The notes beneath the pieces were generated by a model, which made no database searches, was not told the DNA's origin, and was given only the letters and a program-made list of their open reading frames with translations. A DNA stretch of 64,000 nt from Saccopteryx bilineata. Taxonomy: Eukaryota; Chordata; Mammalia; Chiroptera; Emballonuridae. The position numbers were made by a program, and so were the translations under genes. The stretch is taken from positions 106,634,574 through 106,698,573 of the forward strand of contig NC_089490.1 of assembly GCF_036850765.1 (NCBI RefSeq). The letters run 5' to 3'. This document shows positions 11,668-23,642 of the stretch, piece by piece (position 1 is the first letter of the stretch; each line of letters starts with the position of its first letter).

Positions 11668-12186
11668 GGTGGTTATGGGTTGAATTTTGCCCCATAAAAG
11701 AAAGATGTTAAAGTCCTCATCTCCAATACCTTAAGTGTGTGACCGTATTTATTTAGAAATAGGGCTTTACAGAGGTAATCAAGTTCAAATGAGGTTGGTA
11801 GGGTTGATCTTAACCCAATATAACTGGTGTCCCTATAAAAAAGGAAAATTTAGACACAGGCAGACATGCACAGAGGGAAGACAAACATATGAAAAAGGAT
11901 GATTGGAGGCATCTATGAGCCAAGGAGTGTCAGAGGTTGCCTGCAGACCACCGAGAGCCAGGGAGAGGCGAGGACGGGTCCTTCCACAGCAGACTTGGGA
12001 GGCAGCACAGTGCTCCCTGCCCCTCAATCAGGGAAAGGCGAGGACGGGTCCTTCCACAGCAGACTTTGGAGGCAGCACAGTGCTCCCTGCCCCTCAGTTT
12101 CAGACTTCTACCCTCCAGGGCTGTCCCACAGTCAGCTCCTCCCAGGTTGAGGTACTGTGTTAAGGCAGCCCTACCAAACTACTATG
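11668..12186 (+). mobile_element. MaLR (MLT1-type) LTR with internal duplication
   Basis: Hallmarks in order are 'gggttgaattttgcccc', 'gaaatagggctttacag', 'ctggtgtccctataaaa' and 'taaggcagccctaccaaact' at the 3' end. A 70-bp direct tandem duplication lies within it at 11959-12098. Several open frames of 80-128 codons run through the duplication only because its period keeps the frame partly open. Confidence 0.7.
11959..12098 (+). repeat. 70-bp tandem duplication, two copies
   Basis: Copy one begins CAGGGAGAGGCGAGGACGGG at 11959 and copy two CAGGGAAAGGCGAGGACGGG at 12029. The period is 70 bp, and only about two bases differ before the copies diverge at 12097. The high identity means the duplication is much younger than the LTR that contains it. 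Confidence 0.9.
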
Positions 12187-12208
12187 ATGCTCCAATAATA
12201 AGCTGGGT

Positions 12209-12347
12209 TTTTAAAAATGTTTATTTTTTTGATTTTAGAGAGAGGAAGGGAGAGAAAGAGGAGCATCGATACCCTAACCGAGGATCCAACTGGCAACCTC
12301 TGTGCTTTGGGACGATGCTTTAACCAACTGAGCTATCCGGCCAGGGC
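12209..12347 (-). mobile_element. short tRNA-derived SINE, variant head
   Basis: The right end reads 'ttaaccaactgagctatcc' then 'ggccagggc', the reverse of a tRNA-like A-box head, while the left is T- and GA-rich. The head differs from the common short type; the same variant occurs at 59.9 kb. Confidence 0.75.
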
Positions 12348-12499
12348 AACAAACTTTTAATTATTATAGCTTTCTAATATTTAAAAATGCCTGGTCACAT
12401 TCATCCCAGGGAGGATATTTTAAAATGGGAAGGATTAGAGTCACTGTAAATGCCTAAGATTATAATCTAGGATATAATGTTTAAAATTAATTCTAATTA

Positions 12500-12583
12500 T
12501 TTATACTATGCATTAAAATATATTCTTGAAATGGTTACATTTTATTGCATGTTAATGATACCTCAATAAAACTGATTAAAAAG
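12500..12583 (+). mobile_element. old L1 3' end
   Basis: 'tacattttattgcatgtt' and 'gatacctcaataaaactg' followed by an A-rich tail match the generic 3' terminus of an old L1 on +. Confidence 0.45.
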
Positions 12584-13117
12584 AGCTCCAGAAACAACAC
12601 AGACTCAAATGTATTATATACCCCAATGTAGCAAGTGGGGAACACCCCCATTTAGCTTTTTCATGCAGTTGCATGGTTTTTGCAAACTTTGGACCAGAGC
12701 TCTGCATATATTTAAAATTCTTGTGAAAGTCTCATTGACTTGTGGGGCTGGGGTGTTATGCTAATATTTAGAAATAATTTAGGCTAGCACTCATCTACTT
12801 GCCTAAAACTGTGCAAATGTATACATTCTTGTAACACATGTGCAGGCCATTCTCAAGTACAGGCTGGGTGAGGCTCTGTCATAACTTCATACATCAGCTG
12901 GGGAGTAACAGCAGAACATAAAACATGCTGAGTTGTGACAATATAATTTCATAGATCATTTATGTTTTTAAGTTTTTGTTACAGTTCTGGCTTTAGTAAG
13001 CAGAATGGTTTCAATATGGCAATGTGGGGCTCATGAGTTGCCATACCTATAGGAATAGCTAAAGCTTCCTTCAGGTAATTGAAAGATTACACTTTGGACT
13101 TAACATTCAAAACAAAG
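12584..13117. other. unassigned sequence upstream of the exon pair
   Basis: AT-rich sequence with no recognised repeat. It would be intron if the exon at 13.1 kb is real. Confidence 0.3.
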
Positions 13118-13292
13118 TGAATTAGGTAGTTTTGAAGTCTTTTGTGAATATCTGACCAAACAGGAATGGAGATGTCGAATAATTAAACATGTCATCGAAT
13201 ATTTCAAGATATATTTGAAAAACAATTCTGATTTTCCAAAAGAAGGAAACTTTAAATTAGATGAAGACCTTGTTCATCAAATCATTCCCAAG
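13118..13292 (+). CDS. internal exon of an unidentified protein-coding gene
   Basis: The frame ending in AAG at 13290-13292 is open from 13104 and reads as ordinary protein: charged and amphipathic, with segments EWRCRIIKHVIEYFKIYLK and LDEDLVHQIIPK that look like two helices. It stops exactly at a good donor, AAG|GTAATA, in phase 0. The start is uncertain: acceptor-like AG occurs at 13117, 13125, 13129 and 13137, none with a strong pyrimidine tract. The next exon, 639 bp downstream, begins in the same phase. I do not recognise the gene. The helix-helix-then-strand order vaguely recalls dynein light chain Tctex-type domains, but no diagnostic residue confirms it. It cannot be a processed pseudogene, since an intron is present. 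Confidence 0.55.
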
Positions 13293-13931
13293 GTAATACT
13301 TAATAATTAAGAAATGTGAACAACTGTTAGCGGTAGTTGTCATTAGCCCAAACGTCCTGCTGTCTGTCCCTCAAGCTCTGGACTTGTTCCATTATACTGA
13401 GATTGGAAAGCAAGCTGTTAAAACTGTTCAAAACGCAATTACTTATGTAAGTTAAGTGAGCTGTGACAGCCATGGGTTTTTTCTGCCTAGCACATTTTCC
13501 TTTTTCTTTTCCTTCTGCTAACAGAAGCTCTCCTCCCTGTGGGAAACCCCTTTCTCATGGATGAGAGGGGCTGACGTCATGTCCTTCCTTCCCACCAAGA
13601 TGGCAAGGTGACCCCAACCTGGCCAGAGTTCCTGAGACTGTCCTACCAGGATCTGCTCTGGGATTTTCTCCAGAACTTCAGGGAGATAAAATAATTCTTT
13701 TTTATCTAGGATTATGAACTTTGACTATAATATAAGCGTTAAGCTGCTGGGGTCACCCTTCCTTCTATAATAGGGTGGCTTTCTGAGAATAAATGCAATT
13801 TAGAGCAGAGCTGAGGGGTGAGCGGGGGGGGGGGCGATGGGCAGACTGCCATGGCCGAAGCCCTTCATTCCCTGCCTTTCCCTTGTGGGGGCTGGTAAAT
13901 GCTTCCCCTTACACCCCCTTTCTTAATCTAG
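13293..13931 (+). other. putative 639-bp intron
   Basis: It starts GTAATA and ends in a pyrimidine-rich acceptor (CCTTTCTTAATCTAG), the GT-AG pattern expected. It contains a TGACGTCA octamer at 13572-13579 and a G-run at 13824-13834. No other feature was seen. Confidence 0.5.
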
Positions 13932-14150
13932 GTTCAATTGAATTTTTCTCATTTGCAACATAAAGATTACAAGAAAATTGTAATTATAATTACTGGCAAA
14001 TTATCTGGTTGTGAAAATCAAAATTTTCTTGCAACTGTGCTGCAGTGGCAACAGCAATTAGATGCTGAAGCTAATATAGGACTGAACTATTCTCCATTAG
14101 GCAGAGTTCCGCGTTATAATTTGTTCAACCCATCAGAAAAACCTCAGTGA
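13932..14150 (+). CDS. terminal exon of an unidentified protein-coding gene
   Basis: After the acceptor at 13930-13931, 72 codons are open to TGA at 14148-14150. The phase (0) joins directly to the exon ending at 13292. The peptide begins VQLNFSHLQHKDYKKIVIII, where YKKIVIIITG would suit a beta strand, continues with a Q-rich segment (LQWQQQLDAEA), and ends in the basic, proline-containing tail PRYNLFNPSEKPQ. An ATTAAA motif 22 bp after the stop (14173-14178) could direct 3' processing. The pattern YKxIVxxI...G after two helices is reminiscent of Tctex-type dynein light chains, as an inference only. Upstream exons were not identified in this window and may be to the left among repeats or absent from my reading. 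Confidence 0.6.
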   Translation, partial: VQLNFSHLQHKDYKKIVIIITGKLSGCENQNFLATVLQWQQQLDAEANIGLNYSPLGRVPRYNLFNPSEKPQ

Positions 14151-17100
14151 AACTCATTATGGATACTTTGTAATTAAAATGATATACTTATGTGAAAAAT
14201 ATGACTTTATCTCCCCACTTTCTACATTAAGGTTTTGGTTAAAATTTCATTTGATGAAAGTGTTCTCTTGCTAAAAATCATTTGAAAAATGATTATATTG
14301 GATGATCTCTTAAAGCTCTCCTAACCTTGACATTTTGAGATTTGAATATCCTTCTCTGGATTGAATGGAAAAAAAAAAAAGAAGAAAAATATCAGGGAGA
14401 AGGAAATGTCAGTTTCTCTGTCTTCCCCTTTGAACCAGTCTGTTGGTTCTCAGCTGAGCTGTGAAACCAGGCAAGAGGTCCCCCCCACCCCAGAAGACAT
14501 GGATTCACTGGAGCTCGAGGCGGGGAGGAAATGGCCAGAGAAACTTTGGATGGGCTGTAAATGGTTATTGCCATCCTCCCACTTATCCCACTTCTTACTC
14601 AAGCTGCCCAAAGAGCTCTTCTCACCAAGAGTACTTTGGTTAAGGACAGACATGCTCATTTGTTCAGTACTAGTTCTCTCTTTCCCTCTCTCTCTCTTGA
14701 TGAAGAAGAAAATGAACTGGTTTCTTTCCATTAGTAGTAGCAGGATTTTTCTGAAACCTTCCTCCATTGAAACACATGTTCTCTCCATTTGCTCACTGAG
14801 AAGAGTTGGTTTCCCGCTTAGTAGCTCTGAAATAGAATGGACCACAGAAATGTGGGATGGGAATGGCAACTTGAGCAGGAAACATGGCATCGTACACTTG
14901 TCACCCCCTGAGGCTGACATCTTACTGGGCTGAATAACAGAAGTAGGGACCGTTTATAGTGCCTGGTTACATGCCAGCCACTACCCGGGCTCTCATCTCA
15001 TTTAATCTTCACAAAAATCTATGAGGTCAATGCAGTTTTTATCCATGACCTCTCCAGGCTATAGAAGTCTCTCCCATACATAATATTCTGTAACATCACC
15101 TCAGAGCATTTGCCTCAATTTGGGATGGTATGTGTCTCCCCATGGGAACATAAGCCTAACAGTGGCAGAAGCTAGGAATGTTAATTGTGGTTGCCCCACT
15201 CTAACACAGTGCCTGACATATAGCAGGCATTTAGTTAACATTTGCTGAATAAATAAACACTCATTTAATATGGAGAAATTGAAGCTCAGAAAGGCTAAGT
15301 ACCTTGCTCAAGCTCACACAGCTGGCCAGTGGGGTGGCCAGTGCTGGAACCCATGTTCTTAACGCTGCCTCTCAGCAGGGAAGCCTGCTTTCCAGGCTCC
15401 TTCTGTTGACGCCTCCTTCAGGCAGGGAAGCAGGTGTGCCCAGTGTAGTTTAGAATCAACATTGTGTTACTGGAGCACCCAGGGTAAGAGCGCTGGACCA
15501 AGTGATGGGAATCTGTGAGACCAGAGTGGGAAAAGGGGACGTGTATCATTATGAAGAAGATGAAGTTGGCTTTCAGAATTTACCCACGGGCAGCCCTTGA
15601 TGCTTGATTTAAGTTTCTGAAAGATAGTCACCTAATATATTATTTTCTCCAGAAGTACTTGAATCGTAACAAGGGGTATTTAAATCACAGGAGTGACTGT
15701 TATGAACTGAGACCTCTAACTTATTAACTGATTTCCAGTCATACCTTGGTAGAGGTATTGCCAACTCTCTCCTAACTAATGTCCATTTAACAGTCTTGCT
15801 AGAGGGGTTGGAGGAAGTGAGTACATCCCCGTTCCTTTCTCTGAAACTTCCTGACTGATGTGCAAAGCACACTGAAGAGTCACAGCTCTTGGGCTATTTT
15901 ACAGAACTTGGTGCTTTTTCTCCCAAGTCATTGTGTTATCAGCAGACAGTTGTGTTTGCTTCCAAACCTATTCAGCCAATTAAACTTAGTGCAATTAAAC
16001 TATCACTAAAATATGTTTTTACAGTGTTAAAAATTAAACCATGAGGGCATAAAGAAGGCTGTTTTTATAGAAATTAGAAAAAGAAAGACAAACTGGTTGC
16101 CCTTTAGTAGCAATAGCAGAATATTTCAGGAATGTGTATGTGTGTGTGTTGTTTTAAGTTAAAATACTTGAGGTATGTATGCATCATTAAGAAATCTTTT
16201 TTGATTGATAATCTCTGGAGTCATTCTGGTAATTGGCTCTTATTATATACATACAGTCCTAGAAGAGATACTCATATCCTTCCGAGGTGGTGAATTGGCA
16301 CAGGCTGCCAGCTCTACCTGTAACCTGACCCCCAGTCCATTCTGGAAAAATAGAGGGAAGCATGAAATACAGGAAATAAAAATGAAAAATAAAACAATAG
16401 CAGTCAGCCAAGCAAACACAAACAGCAGAACACTGTAGAAAAGTTCTGGGGAGCTGGAGAGCTGAGTGGAGCTGTAGGTTTGGGTGGGAGAAGACAGAGT
16501 AGAGTTGAGTGGTGGTGGAGGTGGCTGTAGCCTGGGTCAGAGTGCCATGTGCTCAGATAAATAGATAAAGCTGGTTACATTTCTGCCCTTGTTACATTTC
16601 TGTCTGCTGGTTACATTTCTTGCTCCACCAGTGACTCAGGATAATCACGGTGCAGGTATAAATTAGGACAGAGCAAAAGCCCTGTTGGGATAAAGAGTTC
16701 AGGGAACAGGTGGGTGATTGACTTTCAATGGGTGTTCATTTCTTCAAAACTCTTCCCAATGTTGTTTGTCTTTGAAGGTATGAAGGTGATGTCTTGGTGG
16801 GTGGGACCAAGAGGAGTGATTGCAAGCTCTTTGTCCTAGGACTTGTCTAATCTGTCTCCTAGCACCCTGGCTGACACTAGGGTTTGACCTTCAGCCCTTT
16901 TGTGGGTAACATGACAGATACCTTTGAGGACTAATAACTCATAGACCAAAGTAAGAAGACATCTAGAGAGTACAGCCTAAGGAGTATGATGACCTCCATA
17001 GAAAAGATAAGAAACGGAACTAAACATACACATGAAGCAAAATAATTAGAACAAACAAATATGTTAAAATAAACACAGTAAAGATCCCAACTTAGATAAA

Positions 17101-17430
17101 GGACTAGAATAGAAAAGAAAAAGAAAATCATGACACAGAATCAAGTGGAAAAAATAGTTTTGAAAAATACATTGGTTGAAATCATTGACTATAAAATAGA
17201 TGAGATACAGTAGAATTGATACAACGGAAAACACGAAGTGAGTTAGGTAACCATACTGATGAACCCTTCCATAGGAAGCAAGGATAATAATAATATGTAG
17301 AAAGTTAAAAAATATGGATGAAGCAGTTTACTTTGGCTTTGAGATCAATGCTGTGTTTTTACTAATTGGTGAAAGGAGTAATAGGGAGGCTTTGGCTACA
17401 GAGACTAGAGTCTTTGCTGATCTATGGAAA
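14151..17430. other. mostly unassigned sequence with MIR fragments
   Basis: A 190-codon frame (14361-14933, +) overlaps a 156-codon frame on the other strand (14450-14920), both of biased serine/leucine composition and with no splice or family support. MIR-type sequence is seen at 15220-15420. A-rich sequence at 16930-17300 could be a very old L1 piece. Three copies of 'gttacatttct' occur at 16573-16621. Confidence 0.3.
15220..15420 (-). repeat. MIR
   Basis: 'ggagaaattgaagctcagaa' and 'gctcaagctcacacagctgg' are the MIR core read in reverse. Confidence 0.6.
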
Positions 17431-17599
17431 TGATTTTCCTTTCCCAGCCAATGCCTTCTCAGATGGCTTTTTAAGTGGTGTTTTTTAGATTACGGATGTG
17501 TGGTTGAGAGTCAAGTTGTTGGAAAAGGCTTTTGGCAGACTCATGGGCACTTGAATGAACTTCTGTCCTTCCTCCTAAGTTTTCGGCAGTTACCCTGTT

Positions 17600-17850
17600 G
17601 AGTTCTAATGAACACCCGGAAATGTTTGCTAAGTTGCTCACTTCTGATGGTTGGGAATATTATGTTCATTAGGATCAGCACTTTTGTCCCACCATAGCCT
17701 CAACATCTGGACATTTTTTTTATGTGAAAAGTGTGTGGGTTCTATTCTCCAACTGATCTTGAAGTTTCTGCTTTTGATGTTCTTGTTTTTGGGGCTGTGA
17801 TGGGCTTGATCATTTTCTGTGCTAAAAGGCTTTGTGTCTTCCAATGAAAA
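17600..17850 (-). pseudogene. possible relic of a mariner-family transposase
   Basis: The - strand frame 17638-17844 carries the string MLRLWWDKS preceded by HFSHKKNV. A tryptophan pair followed by aspartate, after a lysine-rich strand, is the usual setting of the second catalytic Asp in mariner transposases. The flanking - strand sequence in other frames is broken by stops. No terminal inverted repeats were found, so the fragment may be only an internal piece. It cannot be active. A chance resemblance is possible. Confidence 0.35.
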
Positions 17851-17879
17851 TAAGAGCTGCCCTTAGTGTTTACTCTAGG

Positions 17880-18060
17880 GCAGGTCCTGAGCTAAGTGGA
17901 GTATCTGCATCGTCTCACTGAGCCCTCCACATCCCAGGGGGTTGAGGACTACTACTGCCATTTGGTAGATGGGACGCTAAGGCTCTGACAAGTGAAGTGA
18001 TTTATTTAAGGTCATGAAATTATTCAGTACATAGGAGAGAATTGACCCAGGGTAGTGGGA
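17880..18060 (-). repeat. MIR
   Basis: 'gtagatgggacgctaaggct' followed by 'gtgatttatttaaggtcat' corresponds to the reversed MIR core. Confidence 0.5.
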
Positions 18061-18744
18061 TTACAAAGCTGGCTTATTTAACCACAACACTAGGAGGGCC
18101 TGTTGCCATGCCAGTCCCGTTTCCAGGACAGCATCTGGAACCTGAGGGCAATGGTACAGAGGCTACTTGCTGGCCCAAGTCCCCACCGAGGGTTTCTGGG
18201 ACGCCTCTTTTAGCAGGTTACTCAACATCAAGCATTGCTTTCCTACCTGGAGGAATTTAAAGCACTAATCATTAAAACCAGGATTTCAGTGACAATAAAA
18301 ACACAAGTTATTCAACAAACTCTACCTTTTCTCCAGGAAAGTCTATATTGAGGAGGCTTGATACACTCCATTCTCTTGAAATATGTCAACCATGTGTATG
18401 TATGTCTTTGTGTGGGTCTGAGTGTGAAGGTGCATATGTGAAGCCTTTACTCAAATATCCCAGCCTTCTTTCCTATTCTCCATCCCTAGCTTTGGCATCC
18501 TGGGTACAATTGTCTTGGTGGTCATTTCTACCTCCAGTAGTGCCCTGCATCCTGAATATATCAGCCACTCTTGGTGGATGTTGCCGGTACCTAACTCTCA
18601 CTCTGCTGCAGAAGGCATTCTCTTCTAAAGCTCTGAGTGTGGTCCCTGTACCAGCTGTGTCCCTGCTGGGATCTGTTAGCAGTTAGCTCACCTTTTCAGA
18701 GTGAGCTCCCCTCTTCCAGGGGAAGGGTGCTGTGGTACTTAGGT

Positions 18745-18935
18745 GAGGAGTTATGGAATCAGGTGGCCCTTAGCTGATCTGCTTTACTTTCTGCTCACTG
18801 TGTATCCTTGGGCACATTGCTTAGTATCTCTGAACTTTAGCCTTCTCATCTGTAAAATGAAGATTATGATACCTATCCCATTTCTGGTCATGAAGAATAA
18901 CTGAGATGATGCATTTAAACCTAGCAGATAGCATC
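18745..18935 (+). repeat. MIR
   Basis: 'gtatccttgggcacattgc', 'ccttctcatctgtaaaatga' and 'agaataactgagatgatgc' follow in MIR order. Confidence 0.75.
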
Positions 18936-19539
18936 TAGGTAACTGGGGCCTTTTAAAAAATCTTTTTCTTAATTCAAACATCTTATTTTACTTCTTCCCA
19001 TCATGTCTGGCTGTCACTGATAGTATGTTCCAGCAGCTCAGGCTCCTTGGCGCTCTCTGTTCTCACAGACTGAGGACAGGCTGGGGACAGCTGCTTTGTC
19101 TTTGGTTTTCTCCTGGTCCTTCATGGGTTTCAGGGTCTGTATCAGCCTTTGTAACTCAGTGTGCTCAATGCCAGCATTCGTGCTCCTGCTGAGACTTGCG
19201 CGCCTCTCTGCTCTGCTTAGAGAGCTGAGGGTGCGACATGGACATGACACCTTGTGCTGGCCACAATATCATCTTCCATTCAGTTTTACTTATAATTAGC
19301 CCAAGAGACAAAAGTCATGCTTGTGATCAGGCCCAGGGAATGTACGCTGGCCATCTCCTCTTTCCCTTGACTGGAAAAGGGTGATTCTGGCGGAAAGACA
19401 TTGACAATCCATAGAGAAGCATGGACTGTAAGCGCTGCAAAGGCCTTAGGTGCAAATTCCCTTTTACGGAAGAGGAAACTGAGGTCAGGAGAAGGAAGAT
19501 GTCTTTGTGTTTTCAGAAGACAGTTCTGTATAGTCATGA

Positions 19540-19790
19540 AGGCTACTCATGTTCAAATCTCTGTTCCTCCCCACATTTGACATGTGACCCTGAGCAAGTC
19601 GCAGGATGTCTCTAAAATCTCAACCTCTTCACCTATGAAATGGGAATGATAATGATAGTACCTGATTCACTGTGAGGGTTCATTGGGAGAATTAAACGAG
19701 ATTGTGTGTGCGCAGGTGCATCTGCATCTGGGCGTGTGTGCTTGCGATGCTCAGCCCAGCTCCTGGTACTGAGGAAGCGCTCAACCAGTA
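19540..19790 (+). repeat. MIR
   Basis: 'atgtgaccctgagcaagtc', 'cctcttcacctatgaaatgg' and 'gggagaattaaacgagatt' give a well-preserved MIR. Confidence 0.75.
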
Positions 19791-20089
19791 CTATTAACTC
19801 TTGCCCTCACACCGCCCTTCTCCGGCACTCTCTTCTTCAGCACCAGTGCTGTGGAGTGCTCTCTGAAGCACCCAAGGGATCGACAGTGAAAGCTCACACC
19901 TCCCTCTCCCCAGTGCCTACACTCTGGAATCTGGGGACCTGGGAATTGCCCCGCATTTTGTTTTTAAGTTTTCCATAGAACCGATGGTCACATAAACTCT
20001 GGGGACAACTTTGGATTTCTTACTTATAATCATGTCATAATAATCAGAGTAATAATTATAGAATTACATTTCTCATAAGGAGTGCTAGA

Positions 20090-20297
20090 CCCTGGTCAGG
20101 TTGCTCAGTGGATAGAGCATTGTCCTAGAGTGCCGAAGTCGTAGGTTCAATCCCTCAGCAAGGCACAGATGAGAAGCAACCAATGAGTGCACAACTAAAT
20201 GGGACAACTAAATGGAATGAGCTGGTGCTTCTCTCTCTCTCTCTCTCCTACTCCTCTCTTTTTCTTTCTCAAATCAATGGAAAAATTTAAAAAATAC
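20090..20297 (+). mobile_element. tRNA-derived SINE, diverged copy
   Basis: The tRNA-like head 'gttgctcagtggatagagc' and the B-box-like 'gtaggttcaatccc' are followed by 'aagcaaccaatgagtgcaca', a (CT)n body and an A-rich tail. Orientation is +. No target duplication was found. Confidence 0.8.
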
Positions 20298-20299
20298 AC

Positions 20300-22030
20300 A
20301 CAACAAAGAATGATAGGGAACATCTGTGGGGTGTGTTCAATATGCCACCGTGCATGAATCTTCACAGCCATGCTCTGAGGTAGGTTCTATTTTTATCACC
20401 CTCATTATACATATGAAGAGACTGATGCACCAAGAAGTTAAGTAACTTAAGGTCATTAGCTGCTATGTGGCAGTGTCTTGACATGGTCCCGTTGCTGTCT
20501 GATTTTGGAGTTATAGTATTTCCCTCTATATACTCAAATAGCATTCCTTCTTTACTCTTAGCGATTGCCTTATTTAAAGAGGATCATTCTTTGTTTTGTC
20601 TTTTAAAATCCATGTCAACTTTCCAAGTTTTATGGGAAACTATAGTTTTCCAGTTGTTGGTTCTTGGGTGTGGGTGTTGGCCTGGTGGTTTCTCTGGGGA
20701 TCAAACTGGAGATGCTAAGGTTGACCAGTTAGCTGCAGACATTTGACAACACAGTTTCTCTTTCCATTTAACAACTTTTGTCTCATATGGAAAATTTTAT
20801 AGTTTTTCTTTTAATGACTTTTTTTTTTAAATGTGAGGGTTGGAGGATGTGGGTGGAAAAACAGGCAGGGCAAAGGAAAAGGTCTTTATTTTTTAGTCTG
20901 GTCTCATTTAAAATGCTCTTTTCACTCTGTTCTTAACATCTTGGCTTTCCAAATTTTCTCTTGTTAGTGGTTTTTCCCCCGTCTCTGTTTATTTTGTGAC
21001 TCGTGCCTGCAGGGATATTTTCTCAAAAGGCAATTCTCCACACCACATCTTGTTCTGGCCACATGTTGACCACTCTCTTGGTCAAGGTCTTCTTTGTTTG
21101 CGAGAGTGGAGAATTTGTTCTGGTTAATGAGGATGCTGTATAGAAGCAGCCGTCAAATGGGGCAGGGACACAATGAACTGCCGTTAAAATAAGCAGACAT
21201 TTGGGTTGTAATATCCATTACCCGATGTTTTTCCTGGCACCAGACCACTTAAGCAGAGGACTAGTACACAGATTTTAATGTGGGTGACCAAAGCACATCA
21301 AGATTCTTGTTGTTCTTGTCAGAACGAAGAACAGCAAACTTTGTTCAAGTGAGTGGTGCTCACTCGAAGGCTATTTCACTGGAAAGCAAAGATGCTGGGG
21401 TCTCATAGGGACTGGAATTGGACTTCGTGGTGACATCACACACTCTGGCTTTCAGACAATGCAGGGTCCCCTCCTCCTGTCATTTCTCAGGGCTGTGTGA
21501 TCTCTGAGCCTCTGTCTCCTCATTGGCACAGTGAAGTGGTCACAGAGTGGTTAAGGGTGCAATCCGAGAGTCAGAATGCTGACGTTCATTCCCGCCATCG
21601 CCACTTCCTGAACTTTTGGCAGATCTCTTTGTGCCTCAGTTTCCTCATTGGTGAAGAGAGCATCGCCAGAGTCTGGGCTTGTGAGGTTTCAGTACTTGTT
21701 GAGTTCTTTCTTTGCACAGGGCACCATACTGGGCAGTGCTCAGCCTGTGCTGGTACTGTTGTCCCTTGTGACTGGTTTCTCTTGCTCTCCTGTCACCAAA
21801 CATAGCCATAGTCAAAGGCAGTATTAACTTTACTAGAAATAATTATAAGAGCTTATAGTTATTACACTTTAAATATATAAATATTTATAAATGTTTTCTT
21901 CAAGAAAATCACATTGATGTAGTTACCTTTATTCTCCTCACATTATCAGTTAGGGAACTGAGGCTCAAGGAGACTAAGTCACTCACCCAAAATCACACAG
22001 GTAAACTGGGACCGTCCACCTGCAACTCTG
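20300..22030. other. unassigned with MIR fragments
   Basis: MIR-like cores are visible at about 20330-20480 (-), 21525-21760 (+; 'gtgcctcagtttcctcattgg') and 21920-22020 (-). The remainder is unassigned and no exon is supported. Confidence 0.45.
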
Positions 22031-22038
22031 GGAACACA

Positions 22039-22396
22039 TGACTTAGTCTGTTCAGGCTGCTTGAACAGAATGCCGTAGATAGGTGGCTTAGTAATAGGTG
22101 TTTATTTATCATAGTTCTAGAGGCTGGAAGTCAGACTCAGGGTGCTGGTCAGACTCTGGTAAGGACCCTCTTCCAGGTAGCAGACTGCCAACTTCTTGTG
22201 TCCTCACATTGCAGAAAGAGGTGAAGATGCTCTCTGGGGTCCCTTTAATAATCATCATCCCATTTATGAAAACCCCACCTTCATGACCTAATTACCTCTC
22301 ACGGGCCCTACCTCCAAAATTCATCACATTGTGGGTTAGATTTCAATGTAGGAATTTTAGTGTGGGGGGTGGGAGACAAAAACTTAGTTCATTGCC
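22039..22396 (-). mobile_element. MaLR (MLT1-type) LTR
   Basis: Read on +, it opens 'cttagtctgttcaggctgc' and continues 'tttatttatcatagttctag', 'aggctggaagtcagactc' and 'cctcacattgcagaaag', which is a MaLR LTR in reverse. An open frame at 22098-22286 lies within it and is incidental. Confidence 0.7.
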
Positions 22397-23149
22397 ATGA
22401 CCTCTTAAATCCAGTGACTCTACTTCTGGTGGTGTGGTTGCAGTTCTGAATCTCGGTTTCTTAGTTCACTAGTTCCAGTTCTTGAGAAGGATTATGATGC
22501 ACCAAGCCCAGTCTATGGATTTTTCCCCCTTTGGGTTAGGTGTACATTCTTGGATCAGTCAGCTGTGGCCGGAGGGGTGGAGTCGTGTGGTTTCAACTTG
22601 GTGACCTAAACTACATAGAGACTTGAGAACCTTTCCCAGAAAGGGAAGGTAGGCAACCAAACCTCTCTATTATCCACACCCTCGTTAAACTAAAAAATTG
22701 TCTCAGTGTTCTCCCCGGAGGGTTAAAGCACTGCAGGATTACTGTCTGCCTTTCTCCTGCCAAACTTGACTGTAGGCAAGGGGGACCTTCAAGCTAAGTC
22801 TCGCCCAGTTCTGGAATTAATCTACACAGTGTTGGCAGTACATTGAGTGCCCTGTGTCTGCCAGGGGGTAGGGTCTGGAAATTAGTCTGGCAATCATAAA
22901 CAGTAAGTGTCTATATGTCTACCATGCTGGTCCCCCCCCCCGCCTCTTGCTAGGTGTGTCTGTGTCTTGGGATTGTACCCCAATATTACTGTTGTCGTTA
23001 GACCTCTTTGATGGGCCTGGACATTTGCCTAGCACTGCCTCCCCACGCCGTGGGGCCCTGACCACTAGCCAATATCCTGCCCTAATCCAAATATAAGGCT
23101 CTGAGGCACCAACTTTTACTTCTACCACCCAACCATCAAATCAGGCCCC

Positions 23150-23642
23150 TTTGCATATTTTTCTTTTAACTTTCATTATGTAAAATTTCAAATATTCACA
23201 AAAATGTAGAGACTCATATAATAAACCTTTATGTGATCATCACCCAGCCTCAACAATGATCAAATCATGGCCAAACTTGTTTATCTATACATCCATGTGA
23301 TCTCTCTTCTAATATTTTGAAGCAAATTCCAGATCACATTATCGCATCTGTAAATATTTTAATGTACATCTCTAAAATATTAGAACTGTTTGTTTTTAAC
23401 ATAATCACAATTCTACAATCACACCTAAATATATTAACAATGATTTCTTCATGTCATCGAGTAATCTAGCCAGTGTTTATATTTCCAGTTGTCTCATAAA
23501 TGTTTTAAAGGTTCTTTTCATTAACAGTTTGCCTGAGTCAGCATCCAAGTAAAGTCCACATATTGTGATTTGTTAATAAAAAGCCCTAGATTTCTGTTCC
23601 CACATCTATTTTTTCCCTTGAAATTTATTTCTTAAAGAAGTT
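23150..23642 (-). mobile_element. old L1 (L1M-type) 3' region, left part
   Basis: 'atcatcacccagcctcaac', 'tttgaagcaaattccagatc' and 'agtaatctagccagtg' are typical reversed old-L1 3' sequence. It is interrupted by a SINE and resumes at 24023 with 'gacatccatgtataagcatt' and 'atttctctcggcaagaccac'. Confidence 0.65.

Noticed and set aside
14361..14933. 190-codon + frame with a 156-codon antisense frame
   Set aside because: Begins in an A-rich run, has no splice context or known domain, and both strands are open, which suggests chance.
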